DNA from: Thermoanaerobaculia bacterium
Lineage (GTDB): Bacteria; Acidobacteriota; Thermoanaerobaculia; Multivoradales; JAHEKO01
Assembly: GCA_029287645.1 (NCBI GenBank)
Contig: JARFQS010000309.1
Coordinates: 1 to 6,347, forward strand
DNA: 6,347 bases
Direction: 5' to 3'
The notes beneath the pieces were generated by a model. It worked only from the letters and a program-made list of their open reading frames with translations, did no database searches and was not told the DNA's origin. Both the position numbers and the translations under genes were made by a program. Shown here one piece after another: positions 1 through 6,347 of the stretch. Each line of letters begins with the position of its first letter. Within the stretch, counting starts at the first letter, position 1.

Positions 1-2
1 TC

Positions 3-1115
3 GCCCCCCACCGCGGCAACCACCTGCTCCGACACACTGACTATCTTCCGGCCCGACCCCCCGACAAGATGGGGCTCCCGGTGGCCCTGTTGGCCAGGTT
101 CGATTCGGTGGTCGTGTTCGATCATGTCCGGCAGCGCGTCGTAGCGATCTCGAACGAGGTCGAAGGTGAAGTGAACCGGAGTGAAGCTCTTCAGGACCTC
201 GACCGCCTCTCGGAGGTCCTGACGACCCCGGGTCAGGGTACCGCCGTGGAGGTGCCGGCCGGTGCCGGCGTCTCGCTCGAGGCAGTACCCTCCATCGATG
301 CCCCTGAGTTTCGAAAGTGCGTGGCCCGAGCCAAGAAGCTGATCGACCAGGGCGACATATTCCAGGTCGTCCTCGCCAGAAGATGGAGCATGGACCGTAT
401 TGCCGAGCCGCTCGCCCTGTACCGCTCGCTGAGAATGGTCAACCCAAGTCCCTACATGGTGCTCTTCGAGGCGCCGGAGGTGTCGATCGTCGGTGCCTCC
501 CCTGAGATGCTTCTCCGGAAGACGGGTGACCGCATCGAGACCCGGCCGATCGCCGGCACCCGGCATCGCTCGACGGACCCGGCAGAAGACCGACGCCTTG
601 GCGAAGAGCTGTTGGCGGATGCTAAGGAGCGCGCCGAGCATCTGATGCTGGTCGATCTCGGCCGCAACGACATCGGCCGCGTATCGGTGGGTGGAAGTGT
701 GGAGGTCGCGAGCTTCATGGAGATCGAGCGGTACAGCCACGTCATGCACATCGTCTCGAGCGTCGAAGGACGGTTGGCGGAGGGGTGCAGCTCCCTCGAG
801 GCGCTGATGGCCTGTTTCCCGGCCGGGACCCTGTCGGGAGCTCCGAAGATTCGTGCCATGGAGATCATCGACGAGCTCGAGCCCGAGTCCCGTGGTCCCT
901 ACGGGGGGGCCGTCGGCTACTTCTCCTATGCGGACGACCTGGATACCTGTATCACGATCCGGACCCTGGTGGTGCGTCCCGACGAGGTCTCCTTTACCGC
1001 CGGAGCTGGTATCGTGGCCGACTCGGATCCGGATGCCGAGGTGCGTGAAACCGAGAACAAAGCAGCGGCGATGCGGGCCGCTGTAGAGCTGGCAGCTGCC
1101 TTCCGGACCGAATAG
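3..1115 (+). CDS. trpE: Anthranilate synthase component I (TrpE), 5'-truncated by window edge
   Basis: The large subunit of anthranilate synthase converts chorismate and ammonia (supplied by TrpG) to anthranilate, the first step of tryptophan synthesis, in the cytosol. About 370 codons are visible; the family is usually near 490-500 residues, so roughly the first 120, including the LLES-type feedback-inhibition motif, lie off the left edge. The ATG at 69 is internal: the frame is open to the edge, and LPARPPDKMGLP just before and across it matches a conserved TrpE segment. Numbering from that Met, the chorismate-binding domain shows GDIFQVVLARR from 95, NPSPYM, PIAGTR at 160-165, HLMLVDLGRND at 191-201, GTLSGAPK at 253-260 and a GAGIVADSDP C-terminal motif. 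Ala in PIAGTR, where PabB enzymes typically have Lys, together with the trp neighbours, argues for TrpE rather than aminodeoxychorismate synthase. It ends with TAG, 22 nt before trpG. Feedback regulation cannot be judged here. Confidence 0.96.
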   Translation, partial: APHRGNHLLRHTDYLPARPPDKMGLPVALLARFDSVVVFDHVRQRVVAISNEVEGEVNRSEALQDLDRLSEVLTTPGQGTAVEVPAGAGVSLEAVPSIDAPEFRKCVARAKKLIDQGDIFQVVLARRWSMDRIAEPLALYRSLRMVNPSPYMVLFEAPEVSIVGASPEMLLRKTGDRIETRPIAGTRHRSTDPAEDRRLGEELLADAKERAEHLMLVDLGRNDIGRVSVGGSVEVASFMEIERYSHVMHIVSSVEGRLAEGCSSLEALMACFPAGTLSGAPKIRAMEIIDELEPESRGPYGGAVGYFSYADDLDTCITIRTLVVRPDEVSFTAGAGIVADSDPDAEVRETENKAAAMRAAVELAAAFRTE

Positions 1116-1127
1116 AACCGCCGACGT

Positions 1128-1132
1128 GGGTG
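1128..1132 (+). promoter_or_regulatory. Weak ribosome binding site for trpG
   Basis: GGGTG lies 5 nt before the ATG at 1138. It is a poor Shine-Dalgarno match, but it supports the ATG rather than the in-frame GTG at 1126, which would add four residues (MGDF) not usual at the start of this family. Reinitiation after the trpE stop, 22 nt upstream, may contribute. Confidence 0.4.
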
Positions 1133-1137
1133 ATTTC

Positions 1138-1737
1138 ATGATCCTGGTAGTGGACAACTACGACTCCTTCACCTACAACCTGGTCCAGCTACTCTGGAGC
1201 CGGGAGATCGAGGTGACGGTATTGCGGAACGACGCGGAGAGCGCCGCGGAGATGCTCGAGCGGCACCCGCGTGGGATCATCCTCTCACCCGGCCCGGGCC
1301 GGCCCGAGGAGGCTGGAGTCTGCCTCGAGTTGATCGAGCGCCGTCCTCAGATACCGATTCTCGGAGTCTGCCTCGGTCACCAGGTACTGGGAGCCGCTTT
1401 CGGCGGAAGAGTGGAGCGGGCTCCGAAGTTGATGCACGGCAAGACCTCTGAGGTCCGTCACCTCGGGGAAGGGATCTTCGCGGGCCTGCCCAATCCGTTC
1501 GAGGCCACCCGATACCACAGCCTCGAAGTGGTGGAGGAGGGCCTGCCGGACGAGTTGGAGCCGCTGGCCTGGAGTACCGACGAGCAGACGCTGATGGGTA
1601 TGCGGCATCGAACCGAGCCCTACTGGGGAGTCCAGTTTCACCCGGAGTCGATCTTGACGACCAGCGGTCCGCACTTGGTCGCCAACTTCCTGGCGCTTTG
1701 CGGCAGTCGAGAGGACGCAGGAGTGGGTGATGGATGA
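1138..1737 (+). CDS. trpG: Anthranilate synthase component II, glutamine amidotransferase (TrpG)
   Basis: This class I glutamine amidotransferase hydrolyses glutamine and passes ammonia to TrpE. The protein is 199 residues, the normal size of a stand-alone TrpG. It begins MILVVDNYDSFTYNLVQ, the classic N-terminus of the family, which is why I choose the ATG at 1138 over the upstream GTG at 1126. The oxyanion-hole region SPGPGRPEEAG is present. The nucleophile is Cys78 in GVCLGHQ, and His168 and Glu170 in GVQFHPES complete the triad. GKTSEVRH and RYHSLEV are the usual TrpE-contact and active-site segments. PabA is nearly identical in fold and motifs, and one amphibolic protein can serve both pathways in some bacteria; position between trpE and trpD makes TrpG the main role. 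There is no fusion to TrpD, and the gene overlaps trpD by 8 nt. Confidence 0.96.
   Translation: MILVVDNYDSFTYNLVQLLWSREIEVTVLRNDAESAAEMLERHPRGIILSPGPGRPEEAGVCLELIERRPQIPILGVCLGHQVLGAAFGGRVERAPKLMHGKTSEVRHLGEGIFAGLPNPFEATRYHSLEVVEEGLPDELEPLAWSTDEQTLMGMRHRTEPYWGVQFHPESILTTSGPHLVANFLALCGSREDAGVGDG
1719..1723 (+). promoter_or_regulatory. Ribosome binding site for trpD
   Basis: AGGAG lies 6 nt before the ATG at 1730, inside the end of trpG. It selects that ATG over the adjacent in-frame GTG at 1727, which would be only 3 nt away. Confidence 0.7.
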
Positions 1738-2776
1738 CGCCGAGCTGCAGCCTTCCGCAGCGCTGGCCAGCATTGTCGCAGGCGGGGATCTGACCCAGGA
1801 ACAGACCGCAAGCCTCTTCGGTCGGCTCATGGATGGAGAGTTGGATGAGCCTCTGAAGGCAGCGCTATTGGTCGCTCTGGCGGTCAAAGGCGAAAGTGCC
1901 GAGGAGATCGCCGGCGCGGCCATCGCGATGCGAGGCAGGCTCGTTCCCGTGAAGAGCGAGAGAAGGGGGCTGGTAGATACCTGCGGTACGGGAGGCGACA
2001 GCAAGGCAACGTTCAATATCTCGACAGCCGCTGCGCTCGTGGCCGCGGCCGCCGGCACTCCCATCGCCAAGCACGGCAACCGATCCGTGTCGAGCCGGTC
2101 CGGGAGTGCCGATGTCTTCAGCGCTCTCGGGGTCGAAATCGAGATGAGCCCAGCGCAGGCCGGCAGGGCTCTCGATGAGATCGGCCTGGCTTTTCTCTTC
2201 GCTCCCGGCTACCACCCTGCCATGCGAGAGGTCATGCCGGTGCGACGCAGCCTGGCCATTCGCACGATCTTCAACCTGCTCGGGCCCCTCACGAATCCGG
2301 CCAGGGCTCGTCGACAGGTCCTGGGTGTCTACTCGGCCGAGCTCGTGCCGCTCATGGCGCGGGTCCTGGTGAGGCTGGGGTGCGAGCATGCCCTGGTCGT
2401 GCATGGCGAGGACGGCCTCGACGAGCTGACGACCACCGCAGCGACGAGGGTAGCCGAGGTGCGAGGGCCCAACATCGAAACCTATCGGGTGACACCCGAG
2501 TCACTGGATCTGGACCGGGTAGCGATGTCGGATCTCGCGGGGGGCGATCCGAAATCCAATGCGGTCAGGATGGAAGCCATGTTGCAGGGCGAGCCCGGCC
2601 CACTTGCCGAGGTCACCGCCCTCAACGCGGCGGCGGCTCTCTATGTGGGAGGGCAGGCCGGCGACCTTCGCGAGGGCTTGGAGAAAGCGAGACGGGTGCT
2701 CGATTCGGGTGCGGGGCGGATGAAGCTCGAAGAGCTCCGAAACTATTCGGCGCGGCTGGGAGACGAAGAGTCGTGA
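1730..2776 (+). CDS. trpD: Anthranilate phosphoribosyltransferase (TrpD)
   Basis: This enzyme transfers the phosphoribosyl group of PRPP to anthranilate, giving N-(5'-phosphoribosyl)anthranilate. The protein is 348 residues, typical of a stand-alone TrpD. An N-terminal helical segment is followed by the PRPP-binding motif DTCGTGGD at 83-90, then FNIST, and KHGNRSVSSRSGSAD from 114, which contributes anthranilate- and pyrophosphate-contacting residues. Next come FLFAPGYHPAM, the RTIFNLLGPLTNP signature, HGEDGLDEL, and a late DLAGGDPKSNA segment corresponding to the GGD(x)xxNA motif. No key residue is missing. The start is ATG 1730, supported by AGGAG upstream. It overlaps trpG by 8 nt and shares a GTGA overlap with trpC, so its translation is probably coupled on both sides. 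Thymidine or pyrimidine phosphorylases share the fold, but these motifs and the context are specific to TrpD. Confidence 0.97.
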   Translation: MDDAELQPSAALASIVAGGDLTQEQTASLFGRLMDGELDEPLKAALLVALAVKGESAEEIAGAAIAMRGRLVPVKSERRGLVDTCGTGGDSKATFNISTAAALVAAAAGTPIAKHGNRSVSSRSGSADVFSALGVEIEMSPAQAGRALDEIGLAFLFAPGYHPAMREVMPVRRSLAIRTIFNLLGPLTNPARARRQVLGVYSAELVPLMARVLVRLGCEHALVVHGEDGLDELTTTAATRVAEVRGPNIETYRVTPESLDLDRVAMSDLAGGDPKSNAVRMEAMLQGEPGPLAEVTALNAAAALYVGGQAGDLREGLEKARRVLDSGAGRMKLEELRNYSARLGDEES

Positions 2777-3564
2777 GTCCACTGGCCGCCATCTTGCGCC
2801 AGATCGTCGAGAACCGCAGCTGGAAGATCGAAGCCGAAGCGGGGAGAGCCGATCTGCCTCCGTTACCAGCCGAGGCCGGCGCCCTGGTCGACAACAGTTT
2901 CGCGGCGGCGTTGCGGAAGCAACGTGGGCATGGAGTCATCGCCGAGATCAAGATGGGCTCGCCACGCATCGGATCCCTGCAGGGCAGGCTCGATCCCTCG
3001 CGGCAGGCCGAGGCCTATGCCAGACAGGGAGCGGCAGCCTTGTCGGTAGTGGTGGAGCCCGACTTCTTTTTCGGTAGCTACGAGTTGTTGGCCACATGTC
3101 GACGGGAAAGCGGGCTTCCGACCCTGGCGAAGGACTTTGTCGTCCATCCGGTGCAGCTCGAGTGGGCCCGCCACGCCGGGGCCGATGCGGTTTTGCTCAT
3201 TGCAGCCCTGTTCTCCAGAGCCGAGCTGAAGGCTTATGCGGACTACGCCCGGAGTCTCGGACTGGTACCTCTCGTCGAGACCCATGACGAGGCAGACGTG
3301 GCGACACTCGCGGACGAGCCCTGGGAGGTCGTGGGAGTCAACAACCGCGACCTCGAGACGTTCGAGGTCGATCTCGAGCAGTCCATGAAAAGGGTGAGCG
3401 ATCTTCCCGAAGACGCCTTGAAGGTGTCCGAGAGCGGAATCGCGGATCCCCGGGATGTCGAGCGCCTGGCGAAGGCGGGTTTCGACGCCTTCCTGGTAGG
3501 AGAGACCCTTCTGCTGGCCGACGATCCCGGCGCCAAGCTGCGAGAATTGATGGGAGGGGGTTGA
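2773..3564 (+). CDS. trpC: Indole-3-glycerol-phosphate synthase (TrpC)
   Basis: This TIM-barrel enzyme decarboxylates and cyclises CdRP to indole-3-glycerol phosphate. The GTG at 2773 gives 263 residues, a normal length, beginning MSPLAAILRQIVENRSW; the frame is open further upstream, but that region is inside trpD. By alignment with the Sulfolobus enzyme the catalytic set is present: Glu58 and Lys60 in IAEIK, general acid Lys120 in LAKDF, Glu169 in LVETHDE, Asn190 and Arg192 in GVNNRDL, and Glu220-Ser221 in VSESGI. The C-terminal phosphate loop is FLVGETLL. Two loops differ from the common consensus: EIKMGSPRIG, where many enzymes have EIK(x)xSPSxG, and VVVEPDFFFGS, where many have LTDxxFFGGS. 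It is not fused to TrpF. Its start overlaps the trpD stop as GTGA. The purine-rich stretch ending just before the GTG contains GGGAG at 2758-2762, 10 nt upstream, a mediocre ribosome site, so coupling to trpD is likely. Confidence 0.96.
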   Translation: MSPLAAILRQIVENRSWKIEAEAGRADLPPLPAEAGALVDNSFAAALRKQRGHGVIAEIKMGSPRIGSLQGRLDPSRQAEAYARQGAAALSVVVEPDFFFGSYELLATCRRESGLPTLAKDFVVHPVQLEWARHAGADAVLLIAALFSRAELKAYADYARSLGLVPLVETHDEADVATLADEPWEVVGVNNRDLETFEVDLEQSMKRVSDLPEDALKVSESGIADPRDVERLAKAGFDAFLVGETLLLADDPGAKLRELMGGG

Positions 3565-3582
3565 GTCTTCCGGGGCTCGAAG

Positions 3583-4212
3583 ATGGCTCGGACGCGTATC
3601 AAGATTTGTGGTGTGACCCGCGGGCGGGACGCGGTGAGAGCGGCCGAGTTGGGAGCGGCCTTCGTGGGTCTCAACTTCTGGCCCGGCAGTCCCAGGTGCC
3701 TGGAGGTGGAAGCGGCGCGACGGATTGCAGAGAGGGTCAGGGGCCAGGTCGAGGTGGTGGGTGTCTTCGTCGATCAGCCTGCCGAGCTCGTTCAGGGAGT
3801 CTCTGATCGAGTCGGGCTCGATCTCGTGCAGTTGCACGGCGAGGAGGGCCCGGCCTTCGTTGGCAGGTTCGGCGACCGGGCGATCAAGGTCTTTCGAGTC
3901 GGCGCGGACTTCGATCCTGCGGCTCTGAGCGACTTTCCGGACGTCTGGGGCTACCTCTTCGATTGCGATCACCCGACGCTTGTCGGCGGATCGGGAGTCG
4001 CCTGGTCCTATGAGAGAGTTGCGGATGTGAGTCGAAGCAAGCCGGTCATCGTTGCGGGTGGTTTGCGGCCGTCCAACGTCGCACAGGCCATCGCCAAGAG
4101 CGGCGCTGATATCGTCGATGTCAGTTCAGGCATAGAATCGCAGCCCGGCATCAAGGATCCGGAGTCGATGGAGCGATTCATTCACGAGGTGCACCATGCG
4201 GAAGAAGACTGA
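3583..4212 (+). CDS. trpF: Phosphoribosylanthranilate isomerase (TrpF)
   Basis: This enzyme performs the Amadori rearrangement of phosphoribosylanthranilate to CdRP, the TrpC substrate. The protein is 209 residues, standard for a single-domain TIM-barrel TrpF. The N-terminus RIKICGVTR holds the catalytic Cys9. SPR with Arg38, VGVFVD, and [10 protein letters not shown] follow. Asp127 in [14 protein letters not shown] is the likely general acid; the segment after it is less canonical than the usual DxxxxGxxGGTG, but the GGSG glycines remain. The C-terminal phosphate-binding parts are [12 protein letters not shown] and [14 protein letters not shown], a strong family signature. Only a GGGG at 3572-3575, 7 nt before the ATG, resembles a ribosome site. 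The gene lies 18 nt after the trpC stop and in the same reading frame as trpC. It overlaps trpB by 17 nt. Confidence 0.95.
   Translation: MARTRIKICGVTRGRDAVRAAELGAAFVGLNFWPGSPRCLEVEAARRIAERVRGQVEVVGVFVDQPAELVQGVSDRVGLDLVQLHGEEGPAFVGRFGDRAIKVFRVGADFDPAALSDFPDVWGYLFDCDHPTLVGGSGVAWSYERVADVSRSKPVIVAGGLRPSNVAQAIAKSGADIVDVSSGIESQPGIKDPESMERFIHEVHHAEED
4186..4191 (+). promoter_or_regulatory. Ribosome binding site for trpB
   Basis: GAGGTG lies 4 nt before the ATG at 4196, within the last codons of trpF. It supports an overlapping trpB start, giving a protein that begins [19 protein letters not shown] as expected for the family. Confidence 0.65.
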
Positions 4213-5473
4213 GCAGAGACCCGGCTATTTCGGGCCGTACGGAGGACGATTCGTCCCGGAAACGCTCATGGCCCCCCTGGACGAGTTGGCGCGGGCCTAC
4301 GATCGGATCCATCGGAAGCGCAAGTTCCAGCGGCGCCTGAGAGACCTGCTGACGAGCTACGCAGGGCGCCCGACCCCCCTGTACTTCGCGGAGCGTCTGA
4401 GCGAGACGTTGGGCGGAGTGCGGATCTACCTCAAGCGTGAGGATCTGCTGCATACCGGTGCACACAAGATCAACAACGCCATCGGTCAGGCACTGCTGGC
4501 ACGCGAGATGGGCAAGGACCGCATCATTGCCGAGACAGGCGCCGGGCAACACGGTGTGGCAACGGCGACGGCAGCCGCGCTGCTGGGTCAGACGTGCACG
4601 GTCTACATGGGCGAGGAGGACATGCGGCGCCAGCGCCTGAATGTAGAGAAAATGCGCCTTCTCGGCGCCGAGGTGGTTCAGGTCGATGCCGGTAGCCGGA
4701 CACTCAAGGATGCGATCAACGAAGCGCTCCGCGACTGGGTCACCAACGTGCGCACGACGCACTACGTCCTCGGCTCGGTATTGGGACCCGACCCCTATCC
4801 GAGGATGGTCCGAGACTTTCACAAGGTCATCGGCCTGGAGACCAAACGACAGCTGCGCAAGCAGACGAGGCAGGACTGGCCACATCTGGCGGTAGCCTGT
4901 GTTGGAGGAGGCAGCAATTCCATCGGCCTGTTCAGTGCTTTCCTGGACGAAGCCAGGACGCGGCTCATCGGCGTCGAGGCCGGGGGCTCGGGTGAGGACC
5001 TGGGACAGCACGCCGCCCGGTTCCAGGGTGGTCGAACCGGGGTCCTGCACGGCACGAAGACGTTGGTCTTGCAGGATCAACATGGCCAGATCGCGACCAC
5101 CCATTCGGTCTCTGCGGGTCTCGACTACCCGGCGATAGGACCCGAGCACGTGCTCTTGCACGACGAGGGTAGAGTGGAGTACACAGCGGTCACGGATGCC
5201 GAGGCCATCGACGCATTCCACCTGCTGGCTGCTACCGAGGGGATCCTGCCGGCCCTGGAGTCGGCCCACGCGATTGCCGAGGCCGTGAAGCACGCGCGAC
5301 ACCTTTCCTCCAAGAAGATCGTCGTCATCAATCTCTCGGGCCGGGGCGACAAAGATGTCGAGTCGGTCCTCGAGTACGAAACGAAACGCAGCGGATCGGA
5401 GCGCCAGGAGGCCGGAGCGAGCCGGCATCCGGCGGAAACCTGGAAGCATGTCGTCTGGGGAGGCGATCGATGA
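4196..5473 (+). CDS. trpB: Tryptophan synthase beta chain (TrpB), with C-terminal extension
   Basis: The PLP-dependent beta subunit condenses indole, tunnelled from TrpA, with serine to make tryptophan. The protein is 425 residues, against about 395-405 for most TrpB1 proteins. [16 protein letters not shown] opens the conserved core. Lys91 in [10 protein letters not shown] is the Schiff-base lysine, and Glu113 in AETGAGQHG is the catalytic acid. The phosphate loop GGGSN is at 237-241, Asp310 in [13 protein letters not shown] is the switch residue of the COMM/closed state, and Glu348 and Ser381 (NLSGRGDKD) complete the cofactor site. The adjacent trpA and the overall architecture place it in the TrpB1 class rather than the longer, TrpA-independent TrpB2. 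The core ends near residue 395; the remaining ~30 residues form a charged, low-complexity-looking tail ending [10 protein letters not shown]. The start is set by GAGGTG 4 nt upstream. The stop overlaps the trpA start as ATGA, which favours balanced TrpA:TrpB synthesis. Confidence 0.97.
   Translation: MRKKTEQRPGYFGPYGGRFVPETLMAPLDELARAYDRIHRKRKFQRRLRDLLTSYAGRPTPLYFAERLSETLGGVRIYLKREDLLHTGAHKINNAIGQALLAREMGKDRIIAETGAGQHGVATATAAALLGQTCTVYMGEEDMRRQRLNVEKMRLLGAEVVQVDAGSRTLKDAINEALRDWVTNVRTTHYVLGSVLGPDPYPRMVRDFHKVIGLETKRQLRKQTRQDWPHLAVACVGGGSNSIGLFSAFLDEARTRLIGVEAGGSGEDLGQHAARFQGGRTGVLHGTKTLVLQDQHGQIATTHSVSAGLDYPAIGPEHVLLHDEGRVEYTAVTDAEAIDAFHLLAATEGILPALESAHAIAEAVKHARHLSSKKIVVINLSGRGDKDVESVLEYETKRSGSERQEAGASRHPAETWKHVVWGGDR
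5457..5463 (+). promoter_or_regulatory. Strong ribosome binding site for trpA
   Basis: GGGGAGG lies 6 nt before the ATG at 5470. It is the best Shine-Dalgarno sequence in the window and is embedded in the last codons (WGGDR) of trpB. Together with the ATGA overlap it allows both independent initiation and termination-reinitiation. Confidence 0.75.
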
Positions 5474-6303
5474 GCAGCATTGAAGCGACCTTTGCCTGTT
5501 GCCGTGAAGAGAAGCGGGCCGCGTTCATTGCGTATCTCACGGGAGGCGATCCCGACCTCGAGACTTCGGCTCGGCTGATAGAAGCTCTGGCCGACGGCGG
5601 AGCCGACATCATCGAGGTGGGGGTGCCCTTCAGCGATCCCATCGCGGATGGTCCCGTGAATCAGCGCGCCGCTGTTCGTGCCCTGGAGGCGGGTGTGACC
5701 CTGCCCGGAATCCTGGAGATGGTCGCCCGGGTGCGGACTCGGATCGAGACTCCGATCGTCCTGTTCTCGTACTTCAACCCTCTTCTGGCTCATGGCCTCC
5801 AGACTGTCGCCGAGCAGGCGGCGATCTCCGGCGTCGATGGCCTTCTCTGTGTCGATCTGCCGCCCGACGAGGACGACGGTGGCTTTCGCGAGTACTGCGC
5901 TGCGGCAGGTGTCGACTCGGTGTATCTTCTGTCTCCGACCAGCACTCCGGAGCGGGTCAGAATCGTGGCGGAAGCTTCCTCCGGCTTTGTCTACTATGTG
6001 TCGCGCACAGGAGTGACCGGAGTTCAGAAAGACCTCACCAGCGAGCTGCAGAAGGAAGTGAAGAAGATCCGACGTAAGGTGGATCTGCCGGTGGCGGTCG
6101 GATTCGGGATCTCGTCACCGGAGCAAGTCTCCGCTGTGGCCAAAGTGGCGGACGGAGTTGTCGTCGGTAGCGCGCTGGTACGGTTGGTCGAGGAGAATGA
6201 GGGTCGAGAGGATCTGCCCGATCTGCTGGCAGGTGAGGTCGAGCGACTGGCAGCAGGGCTCGAACGGTCCAAGCGTCGCCGGAAGGCCGCGGATGCGGGA
6301 TGA
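5470..6303 (+). CDS. trpA: Tryptophan synthase alpha chain (TrpA)
   Basis: The alpha subunit cleaves indole-3-glycerol phosphate to indole and glyceraldehyde 3-phosphate and sends indole through the tunnel to TrpB. The protein is 277 residues, slightly longer than the ~268 typical of the family. Catalytic Glu49 and Asp60 sit in [16 protein letters not shown] at the same numbers as in the Salmonella enzyme. [17 protein letters not shown] carries VN where enteric enzymes have TI. YFNPL at 101-105, VDLPPDE, the flexible-loop motif SRTGVTG at 178-184, GFGIS at 211-215 and VGSAL ending at 236 form the phosphate site. The last ~15 residues ([14 protein letters not shown]) are a basic tail beyond the barrel. 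The ATG start overlaps the trpB stop by 4 nt and has a strong ribosome site. The stop at 6301-6303 falls inside the start of the next gene, so I see no terminator directly after trpA. Confidence 0.97.
   Translation: MSSIEATFACCREEKRAAFIAYLTGGDPDLETSARLIEALADGGADIIEVGVPFSDPIADGPVNQRAAVRALEAGVTLPGILEMVARVRTRIETPIVLFSYFNPLLAHGLQTVAEQAAISGVDGLLCVDLPPDEDDGGFREYCAAAGVDSVYLLSPTSTPERVRIVAEASSGFVYYVSRTGVTGVQKDLTSELQKEVKKIRRKVDLPVAVGFGISSPEQVSAVAKVADGVVVGSALVRLVEENEGREDLPDLLAGEVERLAAGLERSKRRRKAADAG
6281..6286 (+). promoter_or_regulatory. Probable ribosome binding site for the gene after trpA
   Basis: GGAAGG lies 6 nt before an ATG at 6293, inside the last codons of trpA. The spacing favours that ATG over a second one at 6300 in another frame, for which this site is 13 nt away. 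Confidence 0.45.
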
Positions 6304-6347
6304 GGCCAGGGTCGAAGTCCTACCTGCTCGCGTTCACGGCCGATACC
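6293..6347 (+). CDS. Start of an unidentified gene overlapping trpA, 3'-truncated
   Basis: Eighteen codons are visible before the right edge. The proposed product begins [18 protein letters not shown] and overlaps the trpA end by 11 nt. Support is the GGAAGG 6 nt upstream and a codon-position pattern typical of coding DNA (first positions mostly G/C with many purines, second positions poorer in GC). The PARVHGRY stretch reminds me of N-termini of some esterase/phospholipase-type alpha/beta hydrolases, but this is a recollection from a very short stretch and I do not assign a function. A competing reading starts at ATG 6300 ([16 protein letters not shown]), which overlaps the trpA stop as ATGA and is also open to the edge with high third-position GC. 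One of the two is likely real; I lean to 6293. Confidence 0.45.
   Translation, partial: MRDEARVEVLPARVHGRY

Noticed and set aside
1126..1137. GTG at 1126 as the trpG start
   Set aside because: It adds MGDF before the canonical MILVVDNYDSFTYN N-terminus. The ATG at 1138 fits the family better and has GGGTG just upstream.
1126..1730. The same octamer GTGGGTGA before both trpG (1126-1133) and trpD (1723-1730), considered as a repeated regulatory element
   Set aside because: It sits at different distances from the two starts, overlapping the trpD ATG itself, and eight bases of G-rich sequence recur easily by chance around ribosome sites.
1285..2079. A 264-codon minus-strand frame across the trpG-trpD junction
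   Set aside because: It covers well-supported TrpG and TrpD motifs on the + strand, and its own translation looks like no known family.
2380..2772. A 5' extension of the trpC frame from an ATG at 2380, giving a 394-residue protein
   Set aside because: The extra 131 residues lie inside trpD in another frame and are Arg/Gly-rich out-of-frame translation. The GTG at 2773 gives the normal IGPS length and a GTGA overlap with trpD.
2863..3972. A 369-codon minus-strand frame spanning trpC and trpF
   Set aside because: It crosses two intact enzyme genes, has no recognisable motifs, and is explained by the same GC-bias effect.
4178..5449. A 423-codon open frame on the minus strand opposite trpB
   Set aside because: It mirrors trpB almost exactly. 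Long antisense frames are common opposite GC-rich genes because third-position GC bias suppresses stops. The translation shows no recognisable domain, while the + strand gives a complete TrpB with all catalytic residues.
6304..6347. A terminator after trpA
   Set aside because: I see no GC-rich hairpin followed by a T-run in the remaining bases, and a new reading frame already overlaps the trpA stop.

Overview
The window is almost entirely one tryptophan biosynthesis operon on the + strand, in the order trpE-trpG-trpD-trpC-trpF-trpB-trpA, followed by the first few codons of an unrelated-looking gene that overlaps the end of trpA. The DNA is GC-rich with strongly GC-biased third codon positions. 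The components often fused elsewhere (trpG-trpD and trpC-trpF in enteric bacteria, trpE-trpG in some others) are all separate genes here. This suggests a high-GC bacterium that is not an enteric; lineages such as Acidobacteriota or the former Deltaproteobacteria would fit, but the sequence alone does not settle the phylum.

Layout: 3-1115 is the C-terminal three quarters of trpE, cut by the left edge of the window. Then come trpG (1138-1737), trpD (1730-2776), trpC (2773-3564, GTG start), trpF (3583-4212), trpB (4196-5473) and trpA (5470-6303). From about 6293 a new frame opens and runs off the right edge. Gene junctions are very tight: +22, -8, -4, +18, -17, -4 and about -11 nt. No intergenic stretch is long enough for an internal promoter, attenuator or terminator. 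The operon leader, where any attenuator, T-box or operator would lie, is outside the window.

Function: TrpE and TrpG form anthranilate synthase (chorismate plus glutamine to anthranilate). TrpD adds the phosphoribosyl group, TrpF isomerises phosphoribosylanthranilate, TrpC closes the indole ring, and TrpA and TrpB form the tryptophan synthase complex that channels indole to PLP-serine. All catalytic residues I could check in the seven proteins are present, so the pathway from chorismate to tryptophan looks intact, apart from the unseen TrpE N-terminus with its feedback site.

I see no mobile element, CRISPR array, RNA gene or previously undescribed system. The points worth a second look are small: trpC and trpF share a reading frame and are separated by a single TGA; TrpB carries a roughly 30-residue C-terminal tail holding half its tryptophans and the trpA ribosome binding site; TrpC has non-consensus active-site loops; and a non-trp gene appears to be translationally coupled to trpA.
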